The position numbers and the translations under genes were made by a program. 64,000 nucleotides of DNA from Algoriphagus sp. (lineage in GTDB: Bacteria; Bacteroidota; Bacteroidia; Cytophagales; Cyclobacteriaceae). Where the stretch lies: the NCBI RefSeq assembly GCF_024305035.1, contig NZ_JAMWZB010000009.1, positions 1 to 64,000 on the forward strand, read 5' to 3'. Shown here in pieces: positions 18,461-29,333 of this stretch. Numbering within the stretch: the first letter of the stretch is position 1; each line of letters begins with the position of its first letter. Under the pieces are notes generated by a model, which saw nothing but the letters and a program-made list of their open reading frames with translations, did no database searches and had not been told where the DNA came from.

Positions 18461-19753
18461 ATGAATTCATTTATAGAAGAACTACGCTGGAGAGGAATGC
18501 TCCAAGACATGACCCCGGAACTAAGCGAACACCTGGAAAAAGGGATGGCTTCTGCTTATCTGGGATTTGATCCGACCGCAGACTCCCTTCATATCGGACA
18601 TTTAGTCGGGGTAATGACCCTGGTGCATTTTCAGCGAGCCGGTCACAAACCTTTTGCTTTGGTGGGCGGTGCCACCGGCATGATCGGAGACCCTTCTTTT
18701 AAATCTGCCGAACGGAATCTTCTGGATAAAGCCACACTGGACCATAATGTGGCTTGTATCCAAGAGCAATTGGCCAAGTTTCTTGATTTTTCGGGTGAAT
18801 CTAAAAACAAAGCCGAATTGGTCAATAACTACGACTGGATGTCTCAATTTTCATTTTTGGAATTTATCCGGGATGTGGGAAAGCACATTACAGTAAACTA
18901 CATGATGGCTAAAGACAGCGTTAAGCGTCGATTGGAAGATGGAAGTGGACTTTCCTTTACCGAATTTTCCTACCAGCTCATTCAGGGCTATGATTTTTAT
19001 CACCTGTGGAAAAATGAGAATTGCACCATTCAACTCGGCGGTTCTGATCAATGGGGAAATATTGTCACCGGAACAGAGCTTATTCGAAGAATGGGGGGCG
19101 GAAGTGCTTATGCCTTAACTGTCCCGTTGATCACCAAAGCCGACGGCAGCAAATTTGGAAAGACCGAAGGGGGTTCGGTTTGGCTGGATCCAGAGAAAAC
19201 CTCTCCCTATGCCTTTTATCAATTCTGGCTGAATGTATCCGATGCCGATGCTTCCAAATACATTCGGATTTTCACCACTTTGGACAAACAGACCATTGAA
19301 CAGTTGGAACAAGAGCACCAGGAAGCACCACATTTGCGACTACTCCAAAAGGAAATCGCCAAACAAGTGACTATTTTGGTTCACAGTGAAGCCGACTATC
19401 AAATGGCGGTCAAGGCTTCTGAAATCCTTTTTGGAAAATCATCTACTGAAGACTTGGCCACCTTGGATGAACGGACCTTCCTGCAGGTTTTTGAGGGAGT
19501 ACCTCAGGTGAAAGTGCCCCAGTCAGCATATCAGCAATTGGAATCTGTTTTGGATCTTTTTGGGGAAATCACCCAAGGAATAATTTTCAATTCCAAGGGA
19601 GAAGCCAGAAAAATGATTCAGGGAGGTGGATTAAGCATCAATAAGGAAAAGGTGACGGACTTCAATGCTCCTGTGTCCCAAAACTTACTCCAAGAGAAAT
19701 ACCTTTTGGTGCAAAAGGGAAAGAAAAATTATTTCATCGTCGAGGTGATATAA
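18461..19753 (+). CDS. tyrS: tyrosyl-tRNA synthetase
   Basis: [46 protein letters not shown]-terminal S4 domain; ATG start at 18461 preferred over track start 18416. Confidence 0.96.
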   Translation: MNSFIEELRWRGMLQDMTPELSEHLEKGMASAYLGFDPTADSLHIGHLVGVMTLVHFQRAGHKPFALVGGATGMIGDPSFKSAERNLLDKATLDHNVACIQEQLAKFLDFSGESKNKAELVNNYDWMSQFSFLEFIRDVGKHITVNYMMAKDSVKRRLEDGSGLSFTEFSYQLIQGYDFYHLWKNENCTIQLGGSDQWGNIVTGTELIRRMGGGSAYALTVPLITKADGSKFGKTEGGSVWLDPEKTSPYAFYQFWLNVSDADASKYIRIFTTLDKQTIEQLEQEHQEAPHLRLLQKEIAKQVTILVHSEADYQMAVKASEILFGKSSTEDLATLDERTFLQVFEGVPQVKVPQSAYQQLESVLDLFGEITQGIIFNSKGEARKMIQGGGLSINKEKVTDFNAPVSQNLLQEKYLLVQKGKKNYFIVEVI

Positions 19754-19770
19754 TTTCTTCTGTATCCATA

Positions 19771-19805
19771 AAAAAGGCTCTGAAATTAATTTTAGAGCCT
19801 TTTTT
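19771..19805. terminator. terminator after tyrS
   Basis: AAAAAGGCTCTgAAAT/ATTTtAGAGCCTTTTT hairpin. Confidence 0.8.
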
Positions 19806-19860
19806 AGCGCCATCACCGATTTTGAATTGAGTTTAAGTCTTATTTTTGACCCGAGTTTAA

Positions 19861-19868
19861 TATCTTTG
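19861..19868 (+). promoter_or_regulatory. candidate -7 box (TATCTTTG) for the TetR gene
   Basis: TAnnTTTG 22 nt before ATG; immediately preceded by the second copy of a GAGTTTAA direct repeat (19829-19836, 19853-19860). Confidence 0.45.
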
Positions 19869-19890
19869 AATCGAAAGAGACAGACAGCAA

Positions 19891-20586
19891 ATGGCAGGCG
19901 ATAAAAATAAAGAAAAATTAATCCTCGAGGCAGCAATTTCCACTTTTACCAGCAAAGGATATCAATCTACGCGAATGGAAGACATTGCCAAAACTGCCAA
20001 AATCAGTAAGGGGCTCACCTATTTTTATTACAAAAACAAGGAAGATGTTTTCATGGCCCTGACCCGAAAAGCTTTTGAGCAGTTTAAGGAGGACTTTCGA
20101 GAAGTTTACCGAAATAAAGGGAGATCCGGACTGGAAATGATTGTGGAATTGGTAGAACGGATTATCGATTTTGCCGAAAAAAATCAGGTGTTATACGATT
20201 CCATTATCAATTTTTTGGATTTGATGAAACGCTACAATTCCGAGGAAGGAAAATCAACTATTAGCCCCTTGATTTTGGAAAGTCCACATTTTCAAAAATT
20301 GCTTGAAATCCAACATGACCCGGCAAAAATTGGGGTCATGATTGTCAGTTTGGGAATCAAGGACGGAAGCATTCGCCCTGAACTGCAACCCGAAATTACG
20401 TTTTATACGATTTGGAGCATGATTATAGGCTATGAAAAAATGCGTGGCCCGATCGAATACGAAGCCAAAGAGACTAAAATCAGACCTGAAAACTGGAAAC
20501 CTGGTTTCATCAAACTCATCAAAGAAATGCTGAGGGGAACCATCCAAGCGAGCAGACCTACTACCGTTCAAACGAGCTTGTTTTAA
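19891..20586 (+). CDS. TetR/AcrR family transcriptional regulator
   Basis: KEKLILEAAISTFTSKGYQSTRMEDIAKTAKISKGLTYFYYKNKEDVF HTH. Confidence 0.93.
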   Translation: MAGDKNKEKLILEAAISTFTSKGYQSTRMEDIAKTAKISKGLTYFYYKNKEDVFMALTRKAFEQFKEDFREVYRNKGRSGLEMIVELVERIIDFAEKNQVLYDSIINFLDLMKRYNSEEGKSTISPLILESPHFQKLLEIQHDPAKIGVMIVSLGIKDGSIRPELQPEITFYTIWSMIIGYEKMRGPIEYEAKETKIRPENWKPGFIKLIKEMLRGTIQASRPTTVQTSLF

Positions 20587-20599
20587 GCGAACTTCGAAT

Positions 20600-20634
20600 A
20601 AAACAAGGCTGATCAGATTGATCAGCCTTGTTTT
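20600..20634. terminator. bidirectional terminator
   Basis: 16-bp perfect stem AAAACAAGGCTGATCA-gat-TGATCAGCCTTGTTTT between convergent genes. Confidence 0.85.
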
Positions 20635-20642
20635 AGGTTTAA

Positions 20643-22199
20643 TTAATGCACATTCCCCATCATTTTTCGAATCACCGGTTTGAGCAAGAATAATAAAATG
20701 GCCGATCCGATCACCGTATAAACAATCAATAAGTATTGATCCGGCATTCTCAACAAGGCTTCTTCGGTTCCCCCACTGGCTTCGCCAGCAATCAATCCGG
20801 CAAACAAATTACCCAAAGAGACTGAAAGGAACCAGATCCCCATCATTTGTCCGGCATAGCCTTTGGGTGCCAGTTTAGTCACCAAAGAAAGTCCCACCGG
20901 AGACAAACTCAACTCACCAAAGGTGTGGAACATGTAAGTCATCAATAACCAGGTTGGAGCAGCCATTTGGCCGGAAGCAGCAATTTTTGCAGCGAAATAC
21001 ATCACAAAGAATCCCAGACCGAGCAACAATAAACCAAATGTAAATTTGAGCGGAGAACTCGGCTCTAAATTCTTCCTTCCCAACCAAACCCACATTCCGC
21101 CAAAAATGGGGGCAAAAATTATGATAAACATGGAGTTGATCGATTGAAAATAGCCGGTCGGAATTTCGATTCCCAATACCCGCTTATCGGTAAAGCGTTC
21201 TGCAAACAGATTCAAGGTAGAACCGGCTTGCTCAAAGCCAGACCAAAACATAGCCGAAAACAAAAATAGGATCGCGATCACCCCAACTTTATTCCGATCA
21301 GATTTATTCAGCCCTCCAAATAGAATCACATAGCCCAAATAACCAATTGCCACCAATGCAATAATGGTCCCTGAAGCTCCTGCTATCGCCGAGACATCAA
21401 TAGGAATGATCCCGGTAAAAAGGACTCCAATTATCAACGCAGTACCCAAACCAATCCAAGTGACCATGGAGCGAAGTTTGTTTTGCTTGACCCGTTCGGT
21501 TTCCTCCAAAACAATCGGTGCATCCCCATATCCATGAAGCGAGCTTCCCGTTAATTTATATTGGATTAGCCCCAGCACCATGCCCATTCCTGCCAAGCCA
21601 AAACCCAAATGCCAATCGTATTCGGCCAAAGTACTACAAGCGATTGGAGCGATCAATGCCCCTAGATTGATTCCCATGTAGAAAATAGAAAAGCCTGCAT
21701 CTCGTTTAGAGCTTCCTTCCGGGTACAGCTGCCCCACTATGGAGCTGATATTGGGTTTAAGTAATCCTGTGCCCAGCACAATCAAAATTAAGCCCAGGAA
21801 AAAGGAATTGGTATCCAAAGAAGTTAAAGCCGTCTTACTGGCATAATCCCCACCTCCCACTAAGCCAGGCAGGGCCATCGTAAAATGTCCCATGGCGATG
21901 ATGATCCCACCATACCAAACCGATTTTTTCAAACCAAACAACCGATCCGCCAGCCAGCCACCGGGAAGCGCCAAAAGATAAACGCCCATGGTATACAATC
22001 CATAGATAGCCCCGGAAGTCTTGTCATCAAAGCCCATTCCTCCTTCGGTAATGGCTGCTGTCATAAATAGGATCAGCAAAGCGCGCATCCCATAATAACT
22101 AAATCGCTCCCACATTTCTGTGAAAAACAGCGTCATCAGACCTTTTGGGTGGCCAAAAATAGTTGGCCCTTCAAATTCGGGATTGTTAGGAGTTTCCAA
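20643..22199 (-). CDS. POT/PTR2 family peptide MFS transporter
   Basis: HPKGLMTLFFTEMWERFSYYGMRALLILFMT, GGWLADRLFGLKKSVWYGG, FSIFYMGINLGALIAP; no ATG before residue 22, TTG start assumed. Confidence 0.93.
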   Translation of the reverse strand: METPNNPEFEGPTIFGHPKGLMTLFFTEMWERFSYYGMRALLILFMTAAITEGGMGFDDKTSGAIYGLYTMGVYLLALPGGWLADRLFGLKKSVWYGGIIIAMGHFTMALPGLVGGGDYASKTALTSLDTNSFFLGLILIVLGTGLLKPNISSIVGQLYPEGSSKRDAGFSIFYMGINLGALIAPIACSTLAEYDWHLGFGLAGMGMVLGLIQYKLTGSSLHGYGDAPIVLEETERVKQNKLRSMVTWIGLGTALIIGVLFTGIIPIDVSAIAGASGTIIALVAIGYLGYVILFGGLNKSDRNKVGVIAILFLFSAMFWSGFEQAGSTLNLFAERFTDKRVLGIEIPTGYFQSINSMFIIIFAPIFGGMWVWLGRKNLEPSSPLKFTFGLLLLGLGFFVMYFAAKIAASGQMAAPTWLLMTYMFHTFGELSLSPVGLSLVTKLAPKGYAGQMMGIWFLSVSLGNLFAGLIAGEASGGTEEALLRMPDQYLLIVYTVIGSAILLFLLKPVIRKMMGNVH

Positions 22200-22481
22200 A
22201 GATTCGTCGATTTAGATTTTGATAAGTTTTACAATGATAAAAGAAATTGTGAATTGTTTCCAAGAGAATTTATGCTGTGGTGCTGAATTAAATCTCACTA
22301 AAACCGAAAAAACAATCGAACGAGTTGCCAAAATACAAATGGAATTTGGACAAACCGAAGAATAGTTTGTTTTTCCTTCGAAATCGATTGAACGCTCAAA
22401 TTTTAGCCTTTTTTTGTTTTGAATTCAATCCAATTATCTAATTTTGGGGGATTAATTTTCAGTATGTAAACCCAAAATTTT

Positions 22482-24083
22482 ATGCAGGATTTAGCTCTGG
22501 CTCCCCAGAACTCACCTTTGGACTTTCTCGGCTTTGAGTCGAACCAAAAAGTCCATTATAATCTTAGTGAAGCCGAACTCATTGAACTTTCACTGGGAAG
22601 AAAAGAAGCGCTCCTTACTTCCACCGGAGCTTTGATGGCCGACACGGGAAAATTCACCGGAAGGTCTCCCAAAGATCGCTTTATCGTCAAAGATGAAAAA
22701 ACGGAAGAATCGGTTTGGTGGGGTGATATCAATATTCCTTTTGAAGAGGAAAAATTCGATCGTCTGCTGGAAAAAATGAAAGCATTTCTAGCGGATAAAG
22801 AACTTTTTGTCCGTGATGCCTTTGCTGGAGCAGATTCCGAATATCGTCTCAATATCCGGGTAATTAATACCCTAGCCTGGCACAATCTTTTTTGCCATAA
22901 CATGTTTTTGCGTCCAACGGCCGAAGAGCTCTCCCATTTCAAGCATGATTTTACCATCATTTGTGCACCCGAGTTTGAAGCAGACCCCGAAACAGACGGC
23001 ACCAAGAACCCAAATTTTGCGATCATCAACCTGAGCAAACGCATGATTTTGATCGGAGGCACCGGGTATGCTGGAGAAATGAAAAAGGGGATATTTTCGG
23101 TATTGAATTATATTCTGCCCTATGAAAAGAATACACTTTCCATGCATTGCTCAGCAAATGTGGGCAAAAATGGAGATACTGCCGTGTTTTTTGGATTATC
23201 CGGAACCGGAAAAACCACCCTTTCGGCCGATCCAAACCGAGCGCTGATTGGAGATGATGAACATGGCTGGACCCAAAAAGGTGTGTTTAATTTCGAAGGG
23301 GGCTGCTATGCAAAAGTCATCGACCTCAGCCGAGAGAAAGAACCCGAAATCTGGGATGCCATCAAATTTGGAGCAATCGTTGAAAACACTCGATTTAAGC
23401 CGCATAGCAGGGAGGTGGATTATGGGAATAAATCCGTCACAGAAAATACACGGACGGCCTATCCGATCCATTTTATTCCCAATGCCCTGGTGCCGTCTAT
23501 GGCAGGAATTCCAAAGAATATATTTTTCTTGACAGCCGATGCTTTTGGGGTAATTCCTCCAATTTCCAGGTTGAATAAAAGTCAAGCCATGTATCACTTT
23601 ATCTCCGGTTACACCGCAAAAGTAGCAGGCACCGAAATGGGGATCACCGAACCCAAGCTAACGTTCTCTGCTTGTTTTGGAGCGGCATTTCTACCGCTTC
23701 ACCCGACCTATTATGCTACGCTTTTTGGCGATGCGATGGAAAAAAACGACACCAAAGTATGGCTGGTCAACACCGGTTGGACCGGTGGACCCTATGGAGT
23801 GGGATCTCGAATGAAATTGGCTTATACCCGAGCTATGATCGCTGCTGCCCTAGAGGGAAAATTAGATCAGGTTGACTACAAAACCCATCGTTTCTTTGGA
23901 TTTCAAGTTCCCCAAACCTGCCCAAATATCCCCGATGAGGTGCTCAATCCGCGCAACACCTGGCAAAATCCAGAAGACTACGATAACCAAGCTTCTTCTC
24001 TTGCCAAGGCTTTCATTCAAAATTTTAGCCAATTTGAAAATTTTGCCAACCCAACACTACGCAGTGGGGCTCCCCGGCCCTAA
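22482..24083 (+). CDS. pckA: phosphoenolpyruvate carboxykinase (ATP)
   Basis: TGRSPKDRFIVKD, MHCSANVGKNGDTAVFFGLSGTGKTTLSADPNRALIGDDEHGW, NTGWTGGPYGVGSRMKL. Confidence 0.97.
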   Translation: MQDLALAPQNSPLDFLGFESNQKVHYNLSEAELIELSLGRKEALLTSTGALMADTGKFTGRSPKDRFIVKDEKTEESVWWGDINIPFEEEKFDRLLEKMKAFLADKELFVRDAFAGADSEYRLNIRVINTLAWHNLFCHNMFLRPTAEELSHFKHDFTIICAPEFEADPETDGTKNPNFAIINLSKRMILIGGTGYAGEMKKGIFSVLNYILPYEKNTLSMHCSANVGKNGDTAVFFGLSGTGKTTLSADPNRALIGDDEHGWTQKGVFNFEGGCYAKVIDLSREKEPEIWDAIKFGAIVENTRFKPHSREVDYGNKSVTENTRTAYPIHFIPNALVPSMAGIPKNIFFLTADAFGVIPPISRLNKSQAMYHFISGYTAKVAGTEMGITEPKLTFSACFGAAFLPLHPTYYATLFGDAMEKNDTKVWLVNTGWTGGPYGVGSRMKLAYTRAMIAAALEGKLDQVDYKTHRFFGFQVPQTCPNIPDEVLNPRNTWQNPEDYDNQASSLAKAFIQNFSQFENFANPTLRSGAPRP

Positions 24084-24107
24084 ACCCATTAACCCAAATG
24101 TAACCCT

Positions 24108-24137
24108 AGACCTACTCGATTGGAGTAGGTCTTTTTT
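24108..24137 (+). terminator. pckA terminator
   Basis: AGACCTACTC-gattg-GAGTAGGTCT plus T-tract. Confidence 0.8.
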
Positions 24138-24201
24138 GGTTTAGGGATCCAAAAAAGTACAATAAAATCCTAAAGGAATGCATATAATTAAAATCATCTC
24201 T

Positions 24202-24209
24202 TATTTTTG
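24202..24209 (+). promoter_or_regulatory. candidate -7 box (TATTTTTG)
   Basis: TAnnTTTG match 33 nt upstream of the PPIase ATG. Confidence 0.4.
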
Positions 24210-24241
24210 GCTTCTTTAAAATTTAACTCGAAAAACAAAAA

Positions 24242-24679
24242 ATGAAAACTGCTGAAATCATTACCGAAAAGGGAATTATGAAGTTGGAATTCTTTGAAAA
24301 GGATGCGCCAAATACCGTGAAAAACTTCGTCGATTTGTCCCAAAAGGGATTTTACGATGGTCTTACTTTTCATCGAGTCATTCCAAATTTTGTTATCCAA
24401 GGCGGATGTCCCAAAGGTGATGGGACAGGCGGACCTGGGTATAAAATTGATTGTGAATTGACAGGAGACAATCAGTATCATGATCGTGGTGTGATCTCTA
24501 TGGCCCATGCAGGAAGAAATACCGGGGGGTCACAATTTTTTATCTGTCATAGTCGAGACAATACCAAACACTTGGATCGAAACCATACCGTTTTTGGAAA
24601 AGTCGTTGAAGGATTAGAGGTAATCGATCAAATCAGAGCTGGCGATAAGATCGAAAAAATCACCATTTTAGAAAACTAA
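24242..24679 (+). CDS. cyclophilin-type peptidyl-prolyl cis-trans isomerase
   Basis: [54 protein letters not shown]. Confidence 0.95.
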   Translation: MKTAEIITEKGIMKLEFFEKDAPNTVKNFVDLSQKGFYDGLTFHRVIPNFVIQGGCPKGDGTGGPGYKIDCELTGDNQYHDRGVISMAHAGRNTGGSQFFICHSRDNTKHLDRNHTVFGKVVEGLEVIDQIRAGDKIEKITILEN

Positions 24680-24692
24680 ACTTGGCTGAATT

Positions 24693-24725
24693 AAAAAAGC
24701 GGAGGTCTGAGATTTCCGCTTTTTT
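24693..24725 (+). terminator. rho-independent terminator
   Basis: AAAAAAGCGGA-n11-TCCGCTTTTTT. Confidence 0.7.
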
Positions 24726-24802
24726 CCATTTTTAGGCTTTGGGTTTAAGTTTTTGCTGCTTTGGAATAGTTATTGAAAGCCTTGAAAGTCAATTATATTT
24801 CT

Positions 24803-25402
24803 ATGCAAAGATTATTTTACGCTTTCCTTCTTATTTTAATCACCCAGGGAGCAATTGCCCAGCATTATGGAAATGCCTTGGGTTTACGATTGGGCAACAG
24901 TAATTTCAACCGAACTGTAGGAATGAGTTACCAGCATCGAGTTCAAAAAAACCTAACCTTAGAGGGAATCCTTCAGTCTGATTTTTCCAGAAATACCACT
25001 GTCCACCTGTTGGTAGAACGCCACAGACCTATTTTGTCCAAACGACTCAATTATTATTACGGTACCGGATTAGCATTAGGAAGAGAGGAAAGCTTCTTTA
25101 AAAATGAACAAGACAAAACCATTACGCATACCTACGGCAACGGGACTTTCGGGGTAGATTTTATTTTGGGATTGGAATTCACAGTAGTTAAAACAGTCCT
25201 TTCGCTGGATTACAAACCAAATGTAAATTTGATGGGTAGATCCGAATTTTTCAGGGGGCAGACAGGGTTTACCGCCCGAATGGTCCTGACCAAAAGCAAA
25301 GAACAGAAACGTAAGCAACGTCAAAAAGCAAAGGCCAGAAGAAAAGCCTCCGGAGAATCGTTTTCTGACCGCTTCAATTCCCTGTTCAACACAAAAAACT
25401 AA
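24803..25402 (+). CDS. hypothetical outer-membrane beta-barrel-like protein with basic C-terminal tail
   Basis: ATG at 24803 gives signal peptide MQRLFYAFLLILITQGAIAQ; barrel-like alternation; tail TKSKEQKRKQRQKAKARRKASGES. Confidence 0.7.
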   Translation: MQRLFYAFLLILITQGAIAQHYGNALGLRLGNSNFNRTVGMSYQHRVQKNLTLEGILQSDFSRNTTVHLLVERHRPILSKRLNYYYGTGLALGREESFFKNEQDKTITHTYGNGTFGVDFILGLEFTVVKTVLSLDYKPNVNLMGRSEFFRGQTGFTARMVLTKSKEQKRKQRQKAKARRKASGESFSDRFNSLFNTKN

Positions 25403-26097
25403 AGCAAATTCTTTTCTCGGAATAATCGCTCGTGAACTTCAGAATTTTTTACTACCTGTCGATACCAAATCATCCGTAATTCATGTTTCTCTGCTTCAGT
25501 CAAAAAAAAGTCGGGATGAAGTTCGGGCTTGGCTTTCTTCATTAATTCAAATAGAAAAATGGAGGCAGAAACTGATATATTAAAACTTTCAGTAAAACCC
25601 AGCATCGGAATGTGCACCAATCCATCACTTTGACTTTTAACCTCTTCACTCACTCCTTCGTGTTCATTTCCAAAAACCAAAGCAATTTTTTGAGATGCGT
25701 CTAAGTCTAAAATGGAGGTTGAGTTTTTGTCAGGGCTGGTGGCTAAAATCCGATATCCCTGCTCACGAAGTTTTGAAAAGCATGGCTTCACTCCGGAGCC
25801 TGTTGGTTCAAAATACTTATGAATGGTCACCCAATCGGAAGCCCCACGCGTCACATAAGGATTGATTTTATACTGATTAGTCTTTTCAATAATGTGTATA
25901 TCCTGAATCCCAAAGCAATCGCAAGTCCTTAAAACAGCACTGGCATTATGAGGCTTATAAATATCCTCCAGTACTACGGTGAAAAACCGAGTTCGCTGGT
26001 TCAATACTTTTTCCATCAACTCCCTTTTATGTGGAGTAATGAATTGACTGAAATAGTCCAACAAACTCAGTTCGAACTTTTTATCGGTTGGCGACAT
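25399..26097 (-). CDS. TrmH-like SpoU family tRNA 2'-O-methyltransferase
   Basis: VLEDIYKPHNASAVLRTCDCFGIQDIHIIE, LVFGNEHEGVSEEV, IPMLGFTESFNISVSASI. Confidence 0.93.
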   Translation of the reverse strand: MSPTDKKFELSLLDYFSQFITPHKRELMEKVLNQRTRFFTVVLEDIYKPHNASAVLRTCDCFGIQDIHIIEKTNQYKINPYVTRGASDWVTIHKYFEPTGSGVKPCFSKLREQGYRILATSPDKNSTSILDLDASQKIALVFGNEHEGVSEEVKSQSDGLVHIPMLGFTESFNISVSASIFLFELMKKAKPELHPDFFLTEAEKHELRMIWYRQVVKNSEVHERLFREKNLL

Positions 26098-26114
26098 GCT
26101 CGGATGGGTCAAAT

Positions 26115-28727
26115 TTAAAATAACCCAAGCTGTTCCTCATCATCTTTTTTGGGCGAAAGATCAAGGGTACTTCCCACTTCGAAATCATCGGCTGAGTCCG
26201 GGGAATTGTCAGCCTGCTCGGCAGGTTTAGCTGCTGCTTTGGGAGCAATCAGGGACAATTCATTGACCTGATGGGTACTGAGCTTATTCCCCATGGCTTT
26301 CCAGCCTTTGATATCAATCAACATATCCAAATCATAATCGACCGTTTCGGTTTCCTTGCCTTTTTGAATCTGAGCCGAAACTTGAGGCTGCTTGTCTGTG
26401 GAGACAATTTTTAGATAGGAAGATTTGTGATCAGAAATAAAGTTAAACTTCTTGTTAACCGTGGTCGTTTCGATCTGGAAACGCTTGACATAAAAGGTTT
26501 TACTGGCTCCGTCAAAATAAACAGCCGAAACTACTTTTTCCGGATCAAATTTCTCGATCAAAAGCACCTCAGCGGGTTCATAACGGTTGGTCAATTCGAA
26601 ATTGGTCAGTTCATAATCTCCTGATTTGTAGCAGACCAGGATTTTATCCTCACCTAGAAAATTACCGATGAGTTTCCCGCGTTCATCGGTATTGATTCGT
26701 CCCACCACCGCATCGTAATAGATATCCAATCCACCTAAAGTAGACACCCCTTCCATTTTGAGTTGAATCTTGCGAACAGGATATTTGGTTAAAATATTTC
26801 CGCCGGCGCCCCGTCCCTTGATTTCAATGGTGGAAAAATCAAAATCAAATACCTTCACTCTGGCCTTTGCTCCTTGAGTCAGGTAAACGGTAACAATCTC
26901 TGCCTCTCCATTTGGGTTGGCTGTGAGGTAAAGCGTTTTGGAGCCTTTGGTCCCTTTGGTTAAATCATACTCCTTATCTCGGGTGACCCCTCCGGGCTGA
27001 AAACGCTTCACCATCGCCCGACCCGAAGTACCATCAAGGTAAATCAGGTTGAAGGTCAGACGATCGTCATTCTTTCGATAAATCCCCACATGAAGGATAT
27101 CCTTCCCCATGAAGTTTTTCTCTTGAATTTTGGAGACCATCATTTTTCCATCCTTTCGAATGACGATGATATCGTCCAAATCTGAGCAATCACTCACAAA
27201 TTCATCCTTTTTCAGCCCCATTCCGACAAATCCATCGGCACGATTTACGTAGAGTTTGGCATTATTGGCAGCAACCACACTGGCCTGAATGGTGTCAAAG
27301 GCACGGATTTCAGTCTTACGCTCCCGCCCTTTGCCGTATTTTTCAAGCAGGTTTTGATAGTAATTAATGGAATACTCGGTTAGGTGCTTGAGGTTGTAAT
27401 TGACTTCCTTCAACTCATCCTGAAGTCGCCTCATGAGTTCATCAGCCTTGAAGGTATCAAACTTGGAAATCCGTTTGATTTTGATTTCAGTCAATCGAAT
27501 CAAATCCTCTTGGGTAATGGTACGATAAAAATCAGGCTTATAGGGTTCAAGCCCCTGATCAATGGCCTCCAAAACCGCATCCCATGTAGTACACTCTTCG
27601 ATGTCTCGATAGATCTTGTTCTCAATGAAGATTTTCTCCAGGGAGGAAAAGAGTAATTTCTCCATTAATTCACCCTTCCGGATTTCAAGCTCCCTTTTGA
27701 GTAAATTTTTGGTCTGTTTGGTGTTGTATTCCAGGATTTGGTTGACCGTCAAAAAGACGGGTTTATCCTCGATAATGACGCAGGCATTCGGTGATATGGA
27801 AATCTCACAATCGGTAAAGGCATAAAGCGCATCAATGGTTACATCAGGCGATACCCCTGGGGCCAAATGAATCTGAATCTCTACATCTTTGGCGGTATTA
27901 TCCACCACTTTCTTGATTTTGATTTTCCCTTTATCATTGGCTTTCAAAATCGAATCAATCAAAGAATCCGTGGTTACCCCATAAGGTATTTCTTTGATTA
28001 ATAATATTTTAGAATCTTGCTCTTCAATTCTAGCTCTAACCTTTACTTTCCCTCCTCTTAAGCCCTCATTGTACTCGCTAAAGTCGGCCATCCCTCCGAG
28101 CATAAAGTCGGGAAGCACATTGGTTTTATTTCCTTTCAGGATCTCAATGGAAGCTTCGATCAGCTCACAGAAGTTGTGCGGAAGGATTTTGGTCGACAGT
28201 CCCACCGCGATTCCTTCTACTCCCTGCGCCAATAAAAGCGGAAACTTGACCGGAAGCGTGACCGGTTCCCTTTTCCGTCCATCATAGGAAAGTTGCCATT
28301 CGGTCGTCTGGGGATTGAAGACTACCTCGAGAGCAAATTTGGAAAGGCGCGCTTCAATGTACCGAGCAGCAGCAGCTGAATCTCCGGTTCGCACATCCCC
28401 CCAGTTTCCCTGGGTCTCGATGAGCAGTTCCTTTTGACCCAAATTGACAATTGCATCTCCAATGGATTGATCTCCATGAGGGTGATATTGCATGGATTGC
28501 CCGATGATATTGGCCACCTTGTTAAATCTCCCATCATCCATTTCTTTCATGGCATGGAGAATCCGGCGCTGAACGGGTTTTAATCCATCCTCGATAGCGG
28601 GAACAGCCCGCTCCAAAATCACATAGGAGGCATAATCCAAAAACCAATCTTTATACATGCCCGTCACCGGAACCGAATCGTGTAGGCTTTCGTCTGAATC
28701 TCCAGGTTTATTAAGTTCTTCGCTCAT
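26115..28727 (-). CDS. parC: DNA topoisomerase IV subunit A (gyrase/topo IV A family)
   Basis: DYASYVILERAVPAIEDGLKPVQRRILHAM, YHPHGDQSIGDAIVNLGQ, AAAARYIEARLSKFA; next to parE on the same strand; start trimmed to MSEELN. Confidence 0.92.
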   Translation of the reverse strand: MSEELNKPGDSDESLHDSVPVTGMYKDWFLDYASYVILERAVPAIEDGLKPVQRRILHAMKEMDDGRFNKVANIIGQSMQYHPHGDQSIGDAIVNLGQKELLIETQGNWGDVRTGDSAAAARYIEARLSKFALEVVFNPQTTEWQLSYDGRKREPVTLPVKFPLLLAQGVEGIAVGLSTKILPHNFCELIEASIEILKGNKTNVLPDFMLGGMADFSEYNEGLRGGKVKVRARIEEQDSKILLIKEIPYGVTTDSLIDSILKANDKGKIKIKKVVDNTAKDVEIQIHLAPGVSPDVTIDALYAFTDCEISISPNACVIIEDKPVFLTVNQILEYNTKQTKNLLKRELEIRKGELMEKLLFSSLEKIFIENKIYRDIEECTTWDAVLEAIDQGLEPYKPDFYRTITQEDLIRLTEIKIKRISKFDTFKADELMRRLQDELKEVNYNLKHLTEYSINYYQNLLEKYGKGRERKTEIRAFDTIQASVVAANNAKLYVNRADGFVGMGLKKDEFVSDCSDLDDIIVIRKDGKMMVSKIQEKNFMGKDILHVGIYRKNDDRLTFNLIYLDGTSGRAMVKRFQPGGVTRDKEYDLTKGTKGSKTLYLTANPNGEAEIVTVYLTQGAKARVKVFDFDFSTIEIKGRGAGGNILTKYPVRKIQLKMEGVSTLGGLDIYYDAVVGRINTDERGKLIGNFLGEDKILVCYKSGDYELTNFELTNRYEPAEVLLIEKFDPEKVVSAVYFDGASKTFYVKRFQIETTTVNKKFNFISDHKSSYLKIVSTDKQPQVSAQIQKGKETETVDYDLDMLIDIKGWKAMGNKLSTHQVNELSLIAPKAAAKPAEQADNSPDSADDFEVGSTLDLSPKKDDEEQLGLF

Positions 28728-29333
28728 TTCATTAAATCCGATTTTGATACCGATTGACCACCAAAAGGACAATCCCGACTGAAATCATGTTTCCGATTAG
28801 AAAGTAATCGTTTGATCGTTTATTTCTCTCAATTTTTTTTTGCTGTTCCAACGGTTAAAGCTCCGGATAAGTCCAATTCATGATCAATCCCGCTCAACAA
28901 ACAGCGCTCTAAAAAAGGAGGTAGATGATCCCATTCCACCTGGGCAGTTTCCGAATGGATGGAAGTATCCATCGTACACCAAACAGTAGCCTAAGGTAAC
29001 TAGACCGATTCAATTCCTTTTCTACTTTTCCCCTTTCCTTCAGCGTTCCACTGAAGTTGTTAAGCTTTTGACCACAGATGAATCTTATTTCCCCGGAGGA
29101 TAGGCTAAGATGAAAGCAAATCCTCAATTAAATCCTGATGGATCTGAAATCAACTTTGCAAATTCTTGCTTAAGCAGAACCCCTTCCTCCTGAGTACTGT
29201 CCAGTATATCCCCCTTTAAAATCCAATTCAGCATCATTTTCCTGTTGTTTTGAATGCTAATTCATTGCCTATTTTCACCCTTTCACTATTTTTTGATTGG
29301 GTTATCCAATTCCTCGAAATGGATCATTCAGGC

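Noticed and set aside
22234-22365. 43-aa ORF MIKEIVNCFQENLCCGAELNLTKTEKTIERVAKIQMEFGQTEE between POT and pckA
   Set aside because: Lies in the divergent promoter region; could be chance; no supporting signal
22556-23062. 168-aa antisense ORF inside pckA
   Set aside because: Shadow ORF opposite a well-supported gene; composition typical of antisense translation
28829-28972. 47-aa minus-strand ORF MDTSIHSETAQVEWDHLPPFLERCLLSGIDHELDLSGALTVGTAKKN in the parC-parE spacer
   Set aside because: Possible small protein or gene remnant, but no motif or clear promoter; evidence too weak to annotate
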